Source of the DNA: Pseudomonadota bacterium
Lineage (GTDB): Bacteria; Pseudomonadota; Gammaproteobacteria; Burkholderiales; SG8-41
Assembly (NCBI GenBank): GCA_023431245.1
Contig: JAEYXO010000251.1
Span: 1 to 8,907 of the forward strand
DNA: 8,907 nucleotides
Reading direction: 5' to 3'
Below, piece after piece: positions 1 through 6,765 of this stretch. The notes under the pieces were generated by a model. That model searched no databases, had not been told where the DNA came from, and saw only the letters and a program-made list of their open reading frames with translations. The position numbers and the translations under genes were made by a program. Numbering within the stretch: position 1 is the first letter of the stretch; every line of letters begins with the position of its first letter.

Positions 1-868
1 CTTTCGCAGTGATGCGGCCACGCGCGGTGCTGCCGCCTTCCGGGACCTGGCCTGCGGCATCGGCGATCCGGCCGCTGTAGGCCCGCCAGTCGGAAACCTG
101 CGCACGGTATTCCTTGACGGCGTCACCCTGCGAAATCGCGGCGAGTTCCTGCGCATCCGGCACCCGCAGGATGCGCCCGGATTTGACGAGGTTCATATTG
201 TTGCGGATGAATGCGTCGGGATTGCTGCGGTAAAGACCGACCAGCATCTGCTCCAGCGAAACCCCCTGCGGCTTCAGGCTGGCGGCAATCTTGCCGAGGG
301 TTTCACCCTTGGCAATCGGCCCGTATTCCTGCGCTCCGCCCGGCGCTGCAGCTGCCGGAGCCGGTGCCGCAGCAGGCGCCGGCGCTGCCGGGGCCGCCAC
401 GATGGGTTTCGATGCTGGCGCCGCTGGAGTCACCGCCGGCGCCGCGAGAGCCTGTGCCTGCTGGCCGTAGCCGGGCGGATCCAGCAGCGCGGTGTACTCG
501 CGAACGATCTTGCCTCCCGACCAGGAGAGTTCGATCAGCAGATCGACAAAGGGCTCGTTCAGCGGACGGGAGCCGGTGACCTTGATATACGACTGACCGC
601 CCGGCCGTCGCTCGATACTCAGCTTGAGGCCGGTTACACCGGAGTTGTATTGAAGGTTGGCCTGCTGATACGCATCCGGGGACGCCAGGCGAACCGTGAG
701 CGTCGAGGCGTCATCACCCCTTACGGCCACCAGATCAATCTCCGCGCTCAGCGGCTGACCCAAACTCGATTGCACCGTGAGCCGTCCGAGACCGGCTGCG
801 TGCGCCATCCAGGGCGCGAGCAGCAGCAGTGTTACAGCCAGTGCCTTGCCAAGAGAGAAAGTGCGCAC
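1..868 (-). CDS. fimV: FimV, N-terminal part (signal peptide, FimV domain, LysM); 3' end beyond window
   Basis: FimV is an inner-membrane, peptidoglycan-binding hub protein needed for type IV pilus function and polar organisation. About 289 codons are visible. With a GTG start at 868, residues 4-24 form a signal or anchor segment (hydrophobic LLLLAPW, then AHA before AGLGRLTVQSSLGQPL), which is the family's hallmark start of the mature protein. Residues 25-131 are the conserved FimV N-terminal domain. Residues 138-179 are an Ala/Pro-rich linker. Residues 182-240 are the LysM-type domain (GPIAKGETLGKIA, NPDAFIRNNMNLVKSGRILRVP). The reading frame is open to the window edge, so the long acidic C-terminal part is missing here. 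I chose the GTG because GGGAG lies 6 bases upstream. An in-frame ATG at 913 lacks a ribosome site but would add 15 residues. Its position after asd matches the usual betaproteobacterial order. Identification is firm; the exact start is less so. Confidence 0.93.
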   Translation of the reverse strand, partial: MRTFSLGKALAVTLLLLAPWMAHAAGLGRLTVQSSLGQPLSAEIDLVAVRGDDASTLTVRLASPDAYQQANLQYNSGVTGLKLSIERRPGGQSYIKVTGSRPLNEPFVDLLIELSWSGGKIVREYTALLDPPGYGQQAQALAAPAVTPAAPASKPIVAAPAAPAPAAAPAPAAAAPGGAQEYGPIAKGETLGKIAASLKPQGVSLEQMLVGLYRSNPDAFIRNNMNLVKSGRILRVPDAQELAAISQGDAVKEYRAQVSDWRAYSGRIADAAGQVPEGGSTARGRITAK

Positions 869-874
869 GAACCG

Positions 875-879
875 CTCCC
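875..879 (-). promoter_or_regulatory. Shine-Dalgarno site that decides the fimV GTG start
   Basis: The minus strand reads GGGAG, then six bases, then GTG at 868-866. The competing in-frame ATG at 913-911 has no purine-rich element in front of it. This favours the GTG start. Starting there also gives a signal peptide of typical length, with one Arg before the hydrophobic core. Confidence 0.6.
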
Positions 880-903
880 GTATCGTTTTTTTATGGGACA
901 ACA

Positions 904-932
904 AAGTTAGCATCAATCAGTTAGGCATGCAA
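904..932 (-). promoter_or_regulatory. Candidate fimV promoter (extended -10) in AT-rich gap
   Basis: In the AT-rich gap between asd and fimV the minus strand has TTGCAT (932-927), a 17-base spacer, then TAACTT (909-904) preceded by TG plus one base, as in an extended -10 box. Both hexamers match the sigma-70 consensus weakly. If real, transcription would start near 897-899, downstream of the alternative ATG at 913, leaving only the GTG at 868 usable. The inverted pair GTTAGC (906-911) and GCTAAC (933-938) brackets the site. This is an inference from spacing and base composition only. Confidence 0.3.
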
Positions 933-975
933 GCTAACAAAACCTCTAATGTTGCTGCCCAACCACATATTTTTA

Positions 976-1012
976 AAGGAATTTTCGGCTCAAGGCTGCT
1001 CGAACTTTCCTT
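976..1012. repeat. Imperfect hairpin between asd and fimV
   Basis: The arms 976-987 and 1001-1012 can pair over 12 positions with two adjacent mismatches, leaving a 13-base loop. It lies 29 bases past the asd stop on the minus strand. No run of T follows on either strand, so it is not a standard intrinsic terminator. It could be an RNA-stabilising or weak pausing structure at the 3' end of the leu-asd message. Confidence 0.3.
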
Positions 1013-1040
1013 CCGCTACGATGACTGCCTCCCTGCAGGA

Positions 1041-2201
1041 TCAGGCGCTTACCGGAACACTCGTTGCCTGGCGTTGGCGCACCGCAGCATCCGATTCCAG
1101 CACTATGCGCAGCATGCGGCGCAGCGGCTCGGCCGCCCCCCACAACAACTGGTCGCCAACAGTGAAAGCCGCGAGATACTCGCCGCCCATCGGCAGTTTG
1201 CGCAGGCGCCCGACAGGCACTGTGAGGGTGCCGGTAACTGCCGTCGGTGTCAGTCCGCGCAGCGTGGCTTCGCGCTCGTTGGGAATCACCCGGACCCAGT
1301 CGTTGGCGCTGGCAAGCAGGCGCTCGATTTCCGGCAGCGGCACATCCCGGGTCAGCTTCAGTGTCAAAGCCTGGCTGTGGCAGCGCATCGCACCGATGCG
1401 CACGCAGACGCCATCCACCGGCAGCGGATTCGCTTCGCGGCCCAGGATCTTGTTGGTCTCGGCCATGCCCTTCCACTCTTCCTTGCTCTGGCCGTTGCCC
1501 AGATCCTTGTCGATCCAGGGCAGCAGGCTGCCGGCAAGCGGGTGGCCGAAGTTTTCGGTCGGAACCCCTCCCTTGCGCAAGGTGTCGGCCACCACACGGT
1601 CGAGTTCGAGAATCGCCGAGGACGGCTTGTCGAGCAGCGGCTTCGCCACCGCGTGCACCGCGCCCATCTGCGCCACCAGTTCGCGCATGTTCGCCGCACC
1701 GGCCCCGGAAGCCGCCTGGTAGGTCATCGCGGTCAGCCATTCCACCAGACCGGCCTTGAACAGCCCGCCCAGCGCCATCAGCATCAGGCTCACGGTGCAG
1801 TTGCCGCCAATATAGTTTTTAACGCCCTTCGCCAGCGCGGCGTCGATGACATCGCGGTTGACCGGGTCGAGGATGATCACCGCGTCCGGCTGCATGCGCA
1901 GCGCCGAGGCGGCATCAATCCAGTAGCCGTCCCAGCCGGCCGCGCGCAGCTTCGGGAAAATGGCGTTGGTGTAGTCGCCGCCCTGGCAGGAAATCAGCAC
2001 GTCCATCTTCGCCAGTGCCTCGATGCTGTTGGCGTCGGCGACCGGGCCCGTTGCACGGCCGATGTCCGGCCCCTTGCCTCCGGCCTGCGAAGTCGAGAAA
2101 AAAGTCGGCGTGACGAGATCGAAGTCATGCTCTGCCAGCATGCGTTCGACAAGCACGGAGCCGACCATGCCCCGCCATCCGATGATTCCGACCTGTTTCA
2201 T
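1041..2201 (-). CDS. asd: Aspartate-semialdehyde dehydrogenase
   Basis: Asd reduces aspartyl phosphate to aspartate semialdehyde with NADPH, the branch point to lysine, diaminopimelate, threonine and methionine. It is a cytosolic homodimer. The protein has 386 residues. The N-terminal nucleotide-binding loop is GWRGMVGS (8-15). The catalytic Cys is at 135 in GGNCTVSLMLM, Gln is at 162 in TYQAASGAG, and Arg268 and His275 lie in RIGAMRCHSQALTLKL. These match the E. coli-type Asd residues almost position for position. The family core ends at LLWGAAEPLRRMLR; about 18 further residues form a tail that E. coli Asd (367 residues) lacks. The ATG at 2201 has AAGG seven bases upstream. It follows leuB by 38 bases, so it is probably co-transcribed, and is followed by fimV, as usual in Betaproteobacteria. 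Confidence 0.97.
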   Translation of the reverse strand: MKQVGIIGWRGMVGSVLVERMLAEHDFDLVTPTFFSTSQAGGKGPDIGRATGPVADANSIEALAKMDVLISCQGGDYTNAIFPKLRAAGWDGYWIDAASALRMQPDAVIILDPVNRDVIDAALAKGVKNYIGGNCTVSLMLMALGGLFKAGLVEWLTAMTYQAASGAGAANMRELVAQMGAVHAVAKPLLDKPSSAILELDRVVADTLRKGGVPTENFGHPLAGSLLPWIDKDLGNGQSKEEWKGMAETNKILGREANPLPVDGVCVRIGAMRCHSQALTLKLTRDVPLPEIERLLASANDWVRVIPNEREATLRGLTPTAVTGTLTVPVGRLRKLPMGGEYLAAFTVGDQLLWGAAEPLRRMLRIVLESDAAVRQRQATSVPVSA

Positions 2202-2239
2202 GCAAACACCTTTAAAAACAAAGTATTACTCTAAACCAA

Positions 2240-3304
2240 TCAGAGCGCCGCGACTACTGCATCGCCCATTTCGACGGTACCGACCTTTTTTGCGCCCGGC
2301 TCGTCGATGTCGGGCGTACGGTAGCCCGCGGCCAGCACGCTTTTGACCGCCGCCTCGATGCGATAGGCCCACTCGTCCTTGTTGAAGGTATAACGCAGCA
2401 TCATCGCCGTCGACAGGATCGTCGCCAGCGGATTCGCGATGTTCCTGCCGGCAATGTCCGGCGCCGAACCGTGGATCGGCTCGTAGAGACCGCCGCCGCC
2501 CGAATTGAGCGAGGCCGAGGGCAGCATGCCGATCGAGCCGGTCAGCATCGAGGCCTCGTCGGACAGGATGTCGCCAAAGATGTTGCCGGTGACGATGACA
2601 TCGAACTGCTTGGGATTCCTCACCAGCTGCATTGCCGCGTTGTCGACGTACATATGCGACAGCGCCACTTCCGGATACTTTTTCGCGACATCAATGACGA
2701 TCTCGCGCCAGAAGCGGCTGGTCTCGAGCACGTTTTCCTTGTCCACCGAGCACAGTTTCTTGCCGCGCTTGAGTGCCGTCTGGAAACCGACCTCGGCGAT
2801 GCGGCGGATCTCCGGCTCCGAATAGAGCATCGTGTCGTAGCCTTCGCGCTCACCCCGCGCGTTGTCGCGGCGGCCGCGCGGCTCGCCGAAGTAGATGTAG
2901 CCGGTCAGTTAGCGGATGATCATCAGGTCGAGACCCGACACCACCTCCGGCTTCAGCGTCGATGCATGTACCAGTTCCGGGTACAGCACCGCCGGACGCA
3001 GATTGGCAAACAGGCCGAGCTCCTTGCGGATGCGCAGGATGCCCTGCTCCGGCCGCTGCGGTCTGGGCAGTGCGTCGTATTTCGGGCCGCCCACCGCGCC
3101 GCAGAGCACGGCGTCGGCGGCCTTCGCCAGCTTCAGTGTGGGTTCCGGCAGCGGATCGCCGTGGGCGTCAAAACCGGCACCCCCGAAGGGCGCCTCCTCC
3201 ATTTCAAGCTTGAGGCCGTCTTCAGCCAGGCGGCGCAGCACTTTAAGTGCCTGGCCGACGATTTCGGGACCGATGCCGTCACCGGCAAGTACTGCAATTT
3301 TCAT
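2240..3304 (-). pseudogene. leuB: 3-isopropylmalate dehydrogenase interrupted by an in-frame TAA at codon 132
   Basis: LeuB oxidises and decarboxylates 3-isopropylmalate to 2-oxoisocaproate with NAD, the third dedicated step of leucine synthesis. The frame 3304 to 2240 would encode 354 residues, a normal length, but codon 132 (2911-2909) is TAA. The two halves stay in the same frame and both match LeuB. The first half has KIAVLAGDGIGPEI and the substrate arginines R93, R103 and R131 (R99, R109 and R138 in E. coli). The second half has Tyr138, Lys189 in the VDKENVLE stretch, Asp221 in MYVDN, and Asp245 and Asp249 in GDILSDE. The stop replaces the Glu of RELTG, so neither fragment has a full active site. 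The ATG at 2830 could in principle begin a 196-residue fragment. It lies 29 bases after leuD and 38 before asd. It is either a true nonsense mutation or a base error; the rest of the gene shows no decay. Confidence 0.9.
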
Positions 3305-3333
3305 CGTGATTCCGTTCGGACTGGAGGTCTGGA

Positions 3334-3972
3334 TCAGGCGAACAGCCAGGGCTGGGCCGCCTTGTGTTTCGCTTCGAAGGCACGGATCTCGTCGGCGTGG
3401 CCCAGCGTCAGGCCGATGTCGTCGAGACCGTTCAGCATGCAGTGCTTGCGGTGCGGATCGATGTCGAACTTGAAGGTTTCGCCGCTCGGCGTCGTCACCG
3501 ACTGTTGCTCAAGGTCGATCGCCAGCCGGTAACCCTCGGTGGCCTCGGTCTCGCGGAACAGCTGATCGACGATCTTGGGATCGAGCTTGATCAGCAACAG
3601 CCCGTTCTTCAGGCTGTTGTTGTAGAAGATGTCCGCAAAACTCGGCGCAATGATGGTCTGGATGCCGAACTGCAGCAGCGCCCAGGGCGCGTGCTCGCGC
3701 GAAGAACCACAGCCGAAATTTTCGCGTGCGAGCAGCACCGTCGCACCGATGAAGCGGTTCTTGTTGAGCACGAAATCCTTGTTGAGCGGCCGCCCCGTGT
3801 TGTCGGCATCCGGCTCGCCGCGATCAAGGTAGCGCCATTCGTCAAACAGGTTCGGGCCGAAGCCGGTGCGCTTGATCGACTTCAGGAACTGCTTGGGGAT
3901 GATGGCGTCGGTGTCGACGTTGGCGCGATCAAGCGGCGCCACCAGTCCCTCCTTGCGGATGAATTTTTCCAT
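3334..3972 (-). CDS. leuD: 3-isopropylmalate dehydratase small subunit
   Basis: LeuD is the swivel-domain subunit that pairs with LeuC to interconvert 2- and 3-isopropylmalate in the cytosol. The 212-residue protein has the usual length of the long bacterial LeuD form. Key segments are NVDTDAIIPKQFLK (18-31), NFGCGSSREHAPWAL (85-99), the substrate-contacting loop, and SFADIFYNNSLKNGLL (111-126). The end, QPWLFA, is intact. The ATG at 3972 lies one base after the TAG of the upstream lipoprotein gene, with no strong ribosome site of its own, so translational coupling to that gene is likely. It sits between the lipoprotein gene and leuB in the leu operon. Nothing in the sequence suggests damage. 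Confidence 0.97.
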   Translation of the reverse strand: MEKFIRKEGLVAPLDRANVDTDAIIPKQFLKSIKRTGFGPNLFDEWRYLDRGEPDADNTGRPLNKDFVLNKNRFIGATVLLARENFGCGSSREHAPWALLQFGIQTIIAPSFADIFYNNSLKNGLLLIKLDPKIVDQLFRETEATEGYRLAIDLEQQSVTTPSGETFKFDIDPHRKHCMLNGLDDIGLTLGHADEIRAFEAKHKAAQPWLFA

Positions 3973-3973
3973 G

Positions 3974-4093
3974 CTACTTCGTCGACCTCTGGATCGCCTC
4001 GCCGGCCTTTTCGACGTCCTTGCCCACGCCGGCCACGGTGTTGCAGCCCGCCAGCACCATCATTGCCACCATCATCATGATCATGCGTTTCAT
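3974..4093 (-). CDS. Entericidin-type small lipoprotein (39 residues) inside the leu operon
   Basis: This short gene lies between leuC and leuD. The protein begins MKRMIMMMVAMMVLAGC: a signal peptide of 16 residues with seven Met in the first 12, then a lipobox LAGC with the lipidated Cys at 17. The mature part has only about 23 residues (NTVAGVGKDVEKAGEAIQ and a basic tail), the pattern of entericidin A/B lipoproteins, known in enterobacteria as a small cell-envelope antidote and toxin pair. AGGAG (4104-4100) stands six bases before the ATG, the clearest ribosome site in this operon. The TAG stop is one base from the leuD ATG. From memory, a lipoprotein at this locus is common in Betaproteobacteria. 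Its role there is unknown to me; it may be a structural envelope peptide or serve to drive leuD translation. Confidence 0.88.
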   Translation of the reverse strand: MKRMIMMMVAMMVLAGCNTVAGVGKDVEKAGEAIQRSTK

Positions 4094-4099
4094 CAGGAT

Positions 4100-4104
4100 C
4101 TCCT
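4100..4104 (-). promoter_or_regulatory. Strong Shine-Dalgarno site of the lipoprotein gene
   Basis: AGGAG on the minus strand, preceded by AA, is six bases from the ATG at 4093. It is stronger than anything seen before leuC, leuD or leuB. It confirms that the tiny gene is translated and may set the translation rate of the coupled leuD. Confidence 0.75.
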
Positions 4105-4112
4105 TTGAGGTT

Positions 4113-5543
4113 TCAGGACAACTCGCGTACATCGACAAAATGCCCGGCCACCGCCGCTGCTGCTGCCATCGCCGGACTCACCAGATGCGTACGGCCGCCG
4201 GGCCCCTGGCGGCCTTCGAAATTGCGGTTCGAGGTCGACGCGCAGCGCTCTCCCGGGCTCAACTGGTCCTCGTTCATGCCGAGGCACATCGAGCAACCGG
4301 GCTCGCGCCACTCGAAACCGGCCTCGAGGAATACCTTGTCCAGCCCTTCCTGCTCCGCCTGCGCTTTCACCTGGCCGGAGCCCGGCACCACCATGGCCAG
4401 TTTCACGTTGCCGGCAACCTTGCGCCCCTTGACCACCTGCGCCGCGGCGCGGATGTCCTCGATGCGCGAATTGGTGCAGGCGCCGATGAACACCTTGTCG
4501 ATGCGGATCCCGGTGATCGGCGTGTTCGGCTTCAGATCCATGTATTGCAGTGCCCGCGCGTAGCCTTCGCGCTTCACCGGGTTGGTTTCCTGCGCCGGGT
4601 CCGGCACCTTGCCGTCGACCGTGGTCACCATCTCTGGTGACGTGCCCCAGGTCACCTGCGGAATGATCTCCTCCGCGCGCAGCGTCACCACGGCGTCGAA
4701 TTTCGCATCCGCATCGCTGACCAGCGTACGCCAGTAAGCCACCGCCTTGTCCCACATGGCGCCGGTGGGCGCAAACATGCGGCCTTTGCAGTAGTCGATG
4801 GTCTTGTCGTCGACGGCAACCATGCCGGTACGTGCGCCGGCCTCGATCGCCATGTTGCACAGGGTCATGCGCCCCTCCATGGAGAGGCCGCGGATCGCAC
4901 TGCCGGTGAATTCGATGGCATAACCCGTGCCGCCGGCAGTGCCGATCTTGCCAATCACGGCGAGCGCGATGTCCTTGGCGGTGACGCCAAAGCCGAGCGT
5001 GCCCTCGACGGCAATCTTCATGTTTTTGTACTTCTTCATGACCATGCACTGCGTGGCGAGCACGTGCTCGACCTCGCTGGTGCCGATGCCGAAGGCCAGT
5101 GCGCCAAAGGCGCCGTGGGTGCTGGTGTGCGAATCGCCGCAGACCACGGTCATGCCGGGCAGCGTCGCGCCGTTCTCCGGTCCGATCACGTGCACGATGC
5201 CCTGCCGCTTGTCGAGGAAGGGGAAATAGACCTTGGCCTTGAACTCCTTGATGTTCTTGTCCAGCGTCTCGACCTGCAGCCGCGATACCTTGTCGGTGAT
5301 GCCGTCGAGGCCCTTGTCCCAGTTGCGCGTCGGCGTGTTGTGGTCGGCCGTGGCCACCACGGAGTCCGTGCGCCAGACCTTGCGGCCGGCCAGTTTGAGG
5401 CCTTCGTAGGCCTGGGGACTGGTGACTTCGTGGACCAGGTGGCGGTCGATGTAGATCAGCGCCGTGCCGTCCGCCTCGCTGCGAACGAGGTGGCTGTCCC
5501 AGAGTTTGTCGTAGAGGGTTTTGCCTGCCATGGGTTTTGCCAT
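4113..5543 (-). CDS. leuC: 3-isopropylmalate dehydratase large subunit
   Basis: LeuC is the aconitase-like, iron-sulfur subunit of isopropylmalate isomerase, acting with LeuD in the cytosol. The protein has 476 residues (E. coli 466). The three cluster cysteines are visible: Cys356 in FIGACTNSRIEDIRAAA and Cys417 and Cys420 in EPGCSMCLGMN. Other family segments are LIYIDRHLVHEVTSPQA near residue 30, VVCGDSHTSTHGAFGALAFG (134-153) and NRNFEGRQGPGGRTHLVSPA near 440-458. Two starts are possible: ATG at 5543 and ATG at 5531. Neither has a good ribosome site. The second gives MAGKTLYDKLWDSH, closer to how homologues begin, and may be the true one. It is the first gene of the leu operon, with a candidate promoter at 5574-5582. 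The TGA is followed at once by the ribosome site of the lipoprotein gene. Confidence 0.97.
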   Translation of the reverse strand: MAKPMAGKTLYDKLWDSHLVRSEADGTALIYIDRHLVHEVTSPQAYEGLKLAGRKVWRTDSVVATADHNTPTRNWDKGLDGITDKVSRLQVETLDKNIKEFKAKVYFPFLDKRQGIVHVIGPENGATLPGMTVVCGDSHTSTHGAFGALAFGIGTSEVEHVLATQCMVMKKYKNMKIAVEGTLGFGVTAKDIALAVIGKIGTAGGTGYAIEFTGSAIRGLSMEGRMTLCNMAIEAGARTGMVAVDDKTIDYCKGRMFAPTGAMWDKAVAYWRTLVSDADAKFDAVVTLRAEEIIPQVTWGTSPEMVTTVDGKVPDPAQETNPVKREGYARALQYMDLKPNTPITGIRIDKVFIGACTNSRIEDIRAAAQVVKGRKVAGNVKLAMVVPGSGQVKAQAEQEGLDKVFLEAGFEWREPGCSMCLGMNEDQLSPGERCASTSNRNFEGRQGPGGRTHLVSPAMAAAAAVAGHFVDVRELS

Positions 5544-5573
5544 TGGATTTCGGTAAGACTACGGAAACCCTGA

Positions 5574-5582
5574 ATTATGTCA
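5574..5582 (-). promoter_or_regulatory. Candidate extended -10 box for the leu operon
   Basis: The minus strand reads TGACATAAT from 5582 to 5574: a TG, one base, then CATAAT, five of six bases of the -10 consensus. I see no good -35 hexamer 16-18 bases upstream, which extended -10 promoters can do without. It lies 31 bases before the leuC ATG at 5543. It touches the inverted repeat at 5581-5605. Confidence 0.4.
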
Positions 5583-5605
5583 CAGGGACGAGCACCTCCC
5601 CTGTG
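5581..5605. repeat. Inverted repeat CACAGGG / CCCTGTG upstream of leuC
   Basis: The perfect 7-base arms 5581-5587 and 5599-5605 are separated by 11 bases, in the 80-base gap between the transporter stop and leuC. One arm abuts the candidate -10 box, so it is placed like an operator. It could also be a weak terminator hairpin for the transporter, but no T run follows it on the minus strand. Confidence 0.4.
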
Positions 5606-5623
5606 GACTGCGTCACGCGCGAT

Positions 5624-6763
5624 TCAGCCGGGACGCAGCCAGCACCACAGCACGGCCGCCGCCGCCAGCGCGCATGCGCCCCCCAGAGTGAACGTCAGTT
5701 CCGCGCCGAGCCCGCCCCAGGCATAACCGCTGGCCAGGCCGCCGATGGTGCCGCCGATGCCATAGGCCAGGCTGCCGTAAATCGCCTGCCCGCGGGCCTG
5801 GTGGCGGCCGCGGAATAGCCGGTGGACAACGCCGATCGCCGCGGCATGAAAGGCGCCGAAACTTGCCGCATGCAGGGTCTGTGCGGCCAGCAGCAGGACC
5901 ATGCTGTCCGCACCCCAGCCGATCACCACGAAGCGCAGCGCCGCCAGCAGCGTGCTGGCAATCAGGATCTGGCGCATCGTGTACGCCTTGTAGAGCCGCG
6001 ACATCCAGACAAAGATGCCGATTTCGCAGACCACGCCCAGCGCCCACAGCCAGCCGGCGAAGGACTTGCTGTAGCCGTAATCGACGAGATGGATCGTGTA
6101 GAAGGTGTAATACGGTCCGTGCGCCATCGCCACAAGCGCCGAGGCTGCGATGATCGCAATCACCTCCGGGCGCCGCACCACCTGCCACACCGACCGGTCG
6201 TCCCCGGGATGCGACACCGCCGGCGCGTCCGCCACCACACAGGACAGCAACAGCATGCAGGCCATCAGCGCCGCGATCACCCACAGCAGCGCCCGCGGGC
6301 TGGTGAGATCGAGCAGGTAGCCCACCGCGACCACCGCAGCGATGAAACCCACGGAGCCCCAGACACGGATGCGTCCGTAACGCGCGGTTTCATCACCGAG
6401 CTGCGACAGCGTGGTCGCCTCGACCAGCGGCAGCGCGGCACTCCAGAAAAAGGTCATCGCAAAGAGCACCGTGCACAGCAGCGCGAAACTCTCGCCGCCG
6501 AAAACACCGAGAAAGGCCAGCGTGCCGAGCGTCCCCGACCAACGCACGACCCGCATCCGCTGTCCGCTGCGATCCGCCAGCCAGCCCCAGAGATGCGGCG
6601 CGAGGATGCGCGTGAGTTGCGGCAACGCCATCAGCATGCCGATCTCGACGGCGCCCATGCCGACGGAATTCAGGTACAGCGCGAAAAACGGCGCAAAGGC
6701 GCCGAGATAGGCGAAATAGAAAAAGTAGAACGCGGAGAGATTGAGATGGATCGACCGGGACAC
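5624..6763 (-). CDS. MFS transporter, HcaT-like (3-phenylpropionate transporter family)
   Basis: This is an inner-membrane major facilitator protein of 379 residues, the same length as E. coli HcaT, with hydrophobic stretches spread over the chain as for 12 membrane helices. Helix 1 spans about residues 8-31. The loop after helix 2 carries GWLADRSGQR (60-69), the MFS motif A. RIRVWGSVGF (131-140) and the segment LWALGVVCEIGIF resemble equivalent parts of HcaT, as I recall it. The substrate cannot be deduced; HcaT members take phenylpropionate, but many relatives are uncharacterised. The start is GTG at 6763; an in-frame TAG lies upstream, no in-frame ATG is near, and no ribosome site is present. 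A GC hairpin covers that place. It lies 69 bases after aroC and 80 before leuC, so co-transcription with aroC is possible. Confidence 0.88.
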   Translation of the reverse strand: MSRSIHLNLSAFYFFYFAYLGAFAPFFALYLNSVGMGAVEIGMLMALPQLTRILAPHLWGWLADRSGQRMRVVRWSGTLGTLAFLGVFGGESFALLCTVLFAMTFFWSAALPLVEATTLSQLGDETARYGRIRVWGSVGFIAAVVAVGYLLDLTSPRALLWVIAALMACMLLLSCVVADAPAVSHPGDDRSVWQVVRRPEVIAIIAASALVAMAHGPYYTFYTIHLVDYGYSKSFAGWLWALGVVCEIGIFVWMSRLYKAYTMRQILIASTLLAALRFVVIGWGADSMVLLLAAQTLHAASFGAFHAAAIGVVHRLFRGRHQARGQAIYGSLAYGIGGTIGGLASGYAWGGLGAELTFTLGGACALAAAAVLWCWLRPG

Positions 6764-6765
6764 GG

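Noticed and set aside
211..579. Plus-strand open frame opposite fimV
   Set aside because: Arg/Pro/Ala-rich shadow of the FimV LysM and linker region, with no ribosome site and no recognisable domain.
777..2234. Long plus-strand open frame (485 codons) opposite asd
   Set aside because: It is antisense to a fully convincing asd and shows His/Arg/Gln-rich composition typical of the shadow of GC-rich codons; no motif.
2240..2830. Separate 196-residue gene starting at the internal ATG of leuB
   Set aside because: It is the C-terminal part of LeuB in the same frame, lacks the substrate arginines, and has no ribosome site I can see; treated as part of the interrupted leuB.
2909..2911. Programmed readthrough or recoded stop in leuB
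   Set aside because: No known recoding context is apparent, a neighbouring gene ends with TAA normally, and LeuB has no tradition of recoding. Nonsense mutation or base error is simpler.
2471..3532. Plus-strand open frame (353 codons) opposite leuB and the end of leuD
   Set aside because: Shadow of leuB. It has no domain features, and its composition is that of a complementary-strand frame.
4093..5049. Minus-strand open frame overlapping leuC in another frame
   Set aside because: It overlaps leuC almost entirely; Gly/Arg/His-rich low-complexity translation and no family match.
5581..5605. Inverted repeat as intrinsic terminator of the transporter gene
   Set aside because: No T run follows on the minus strand; an operator-like role at the leuC promoter fits its position better, though neither is proven.
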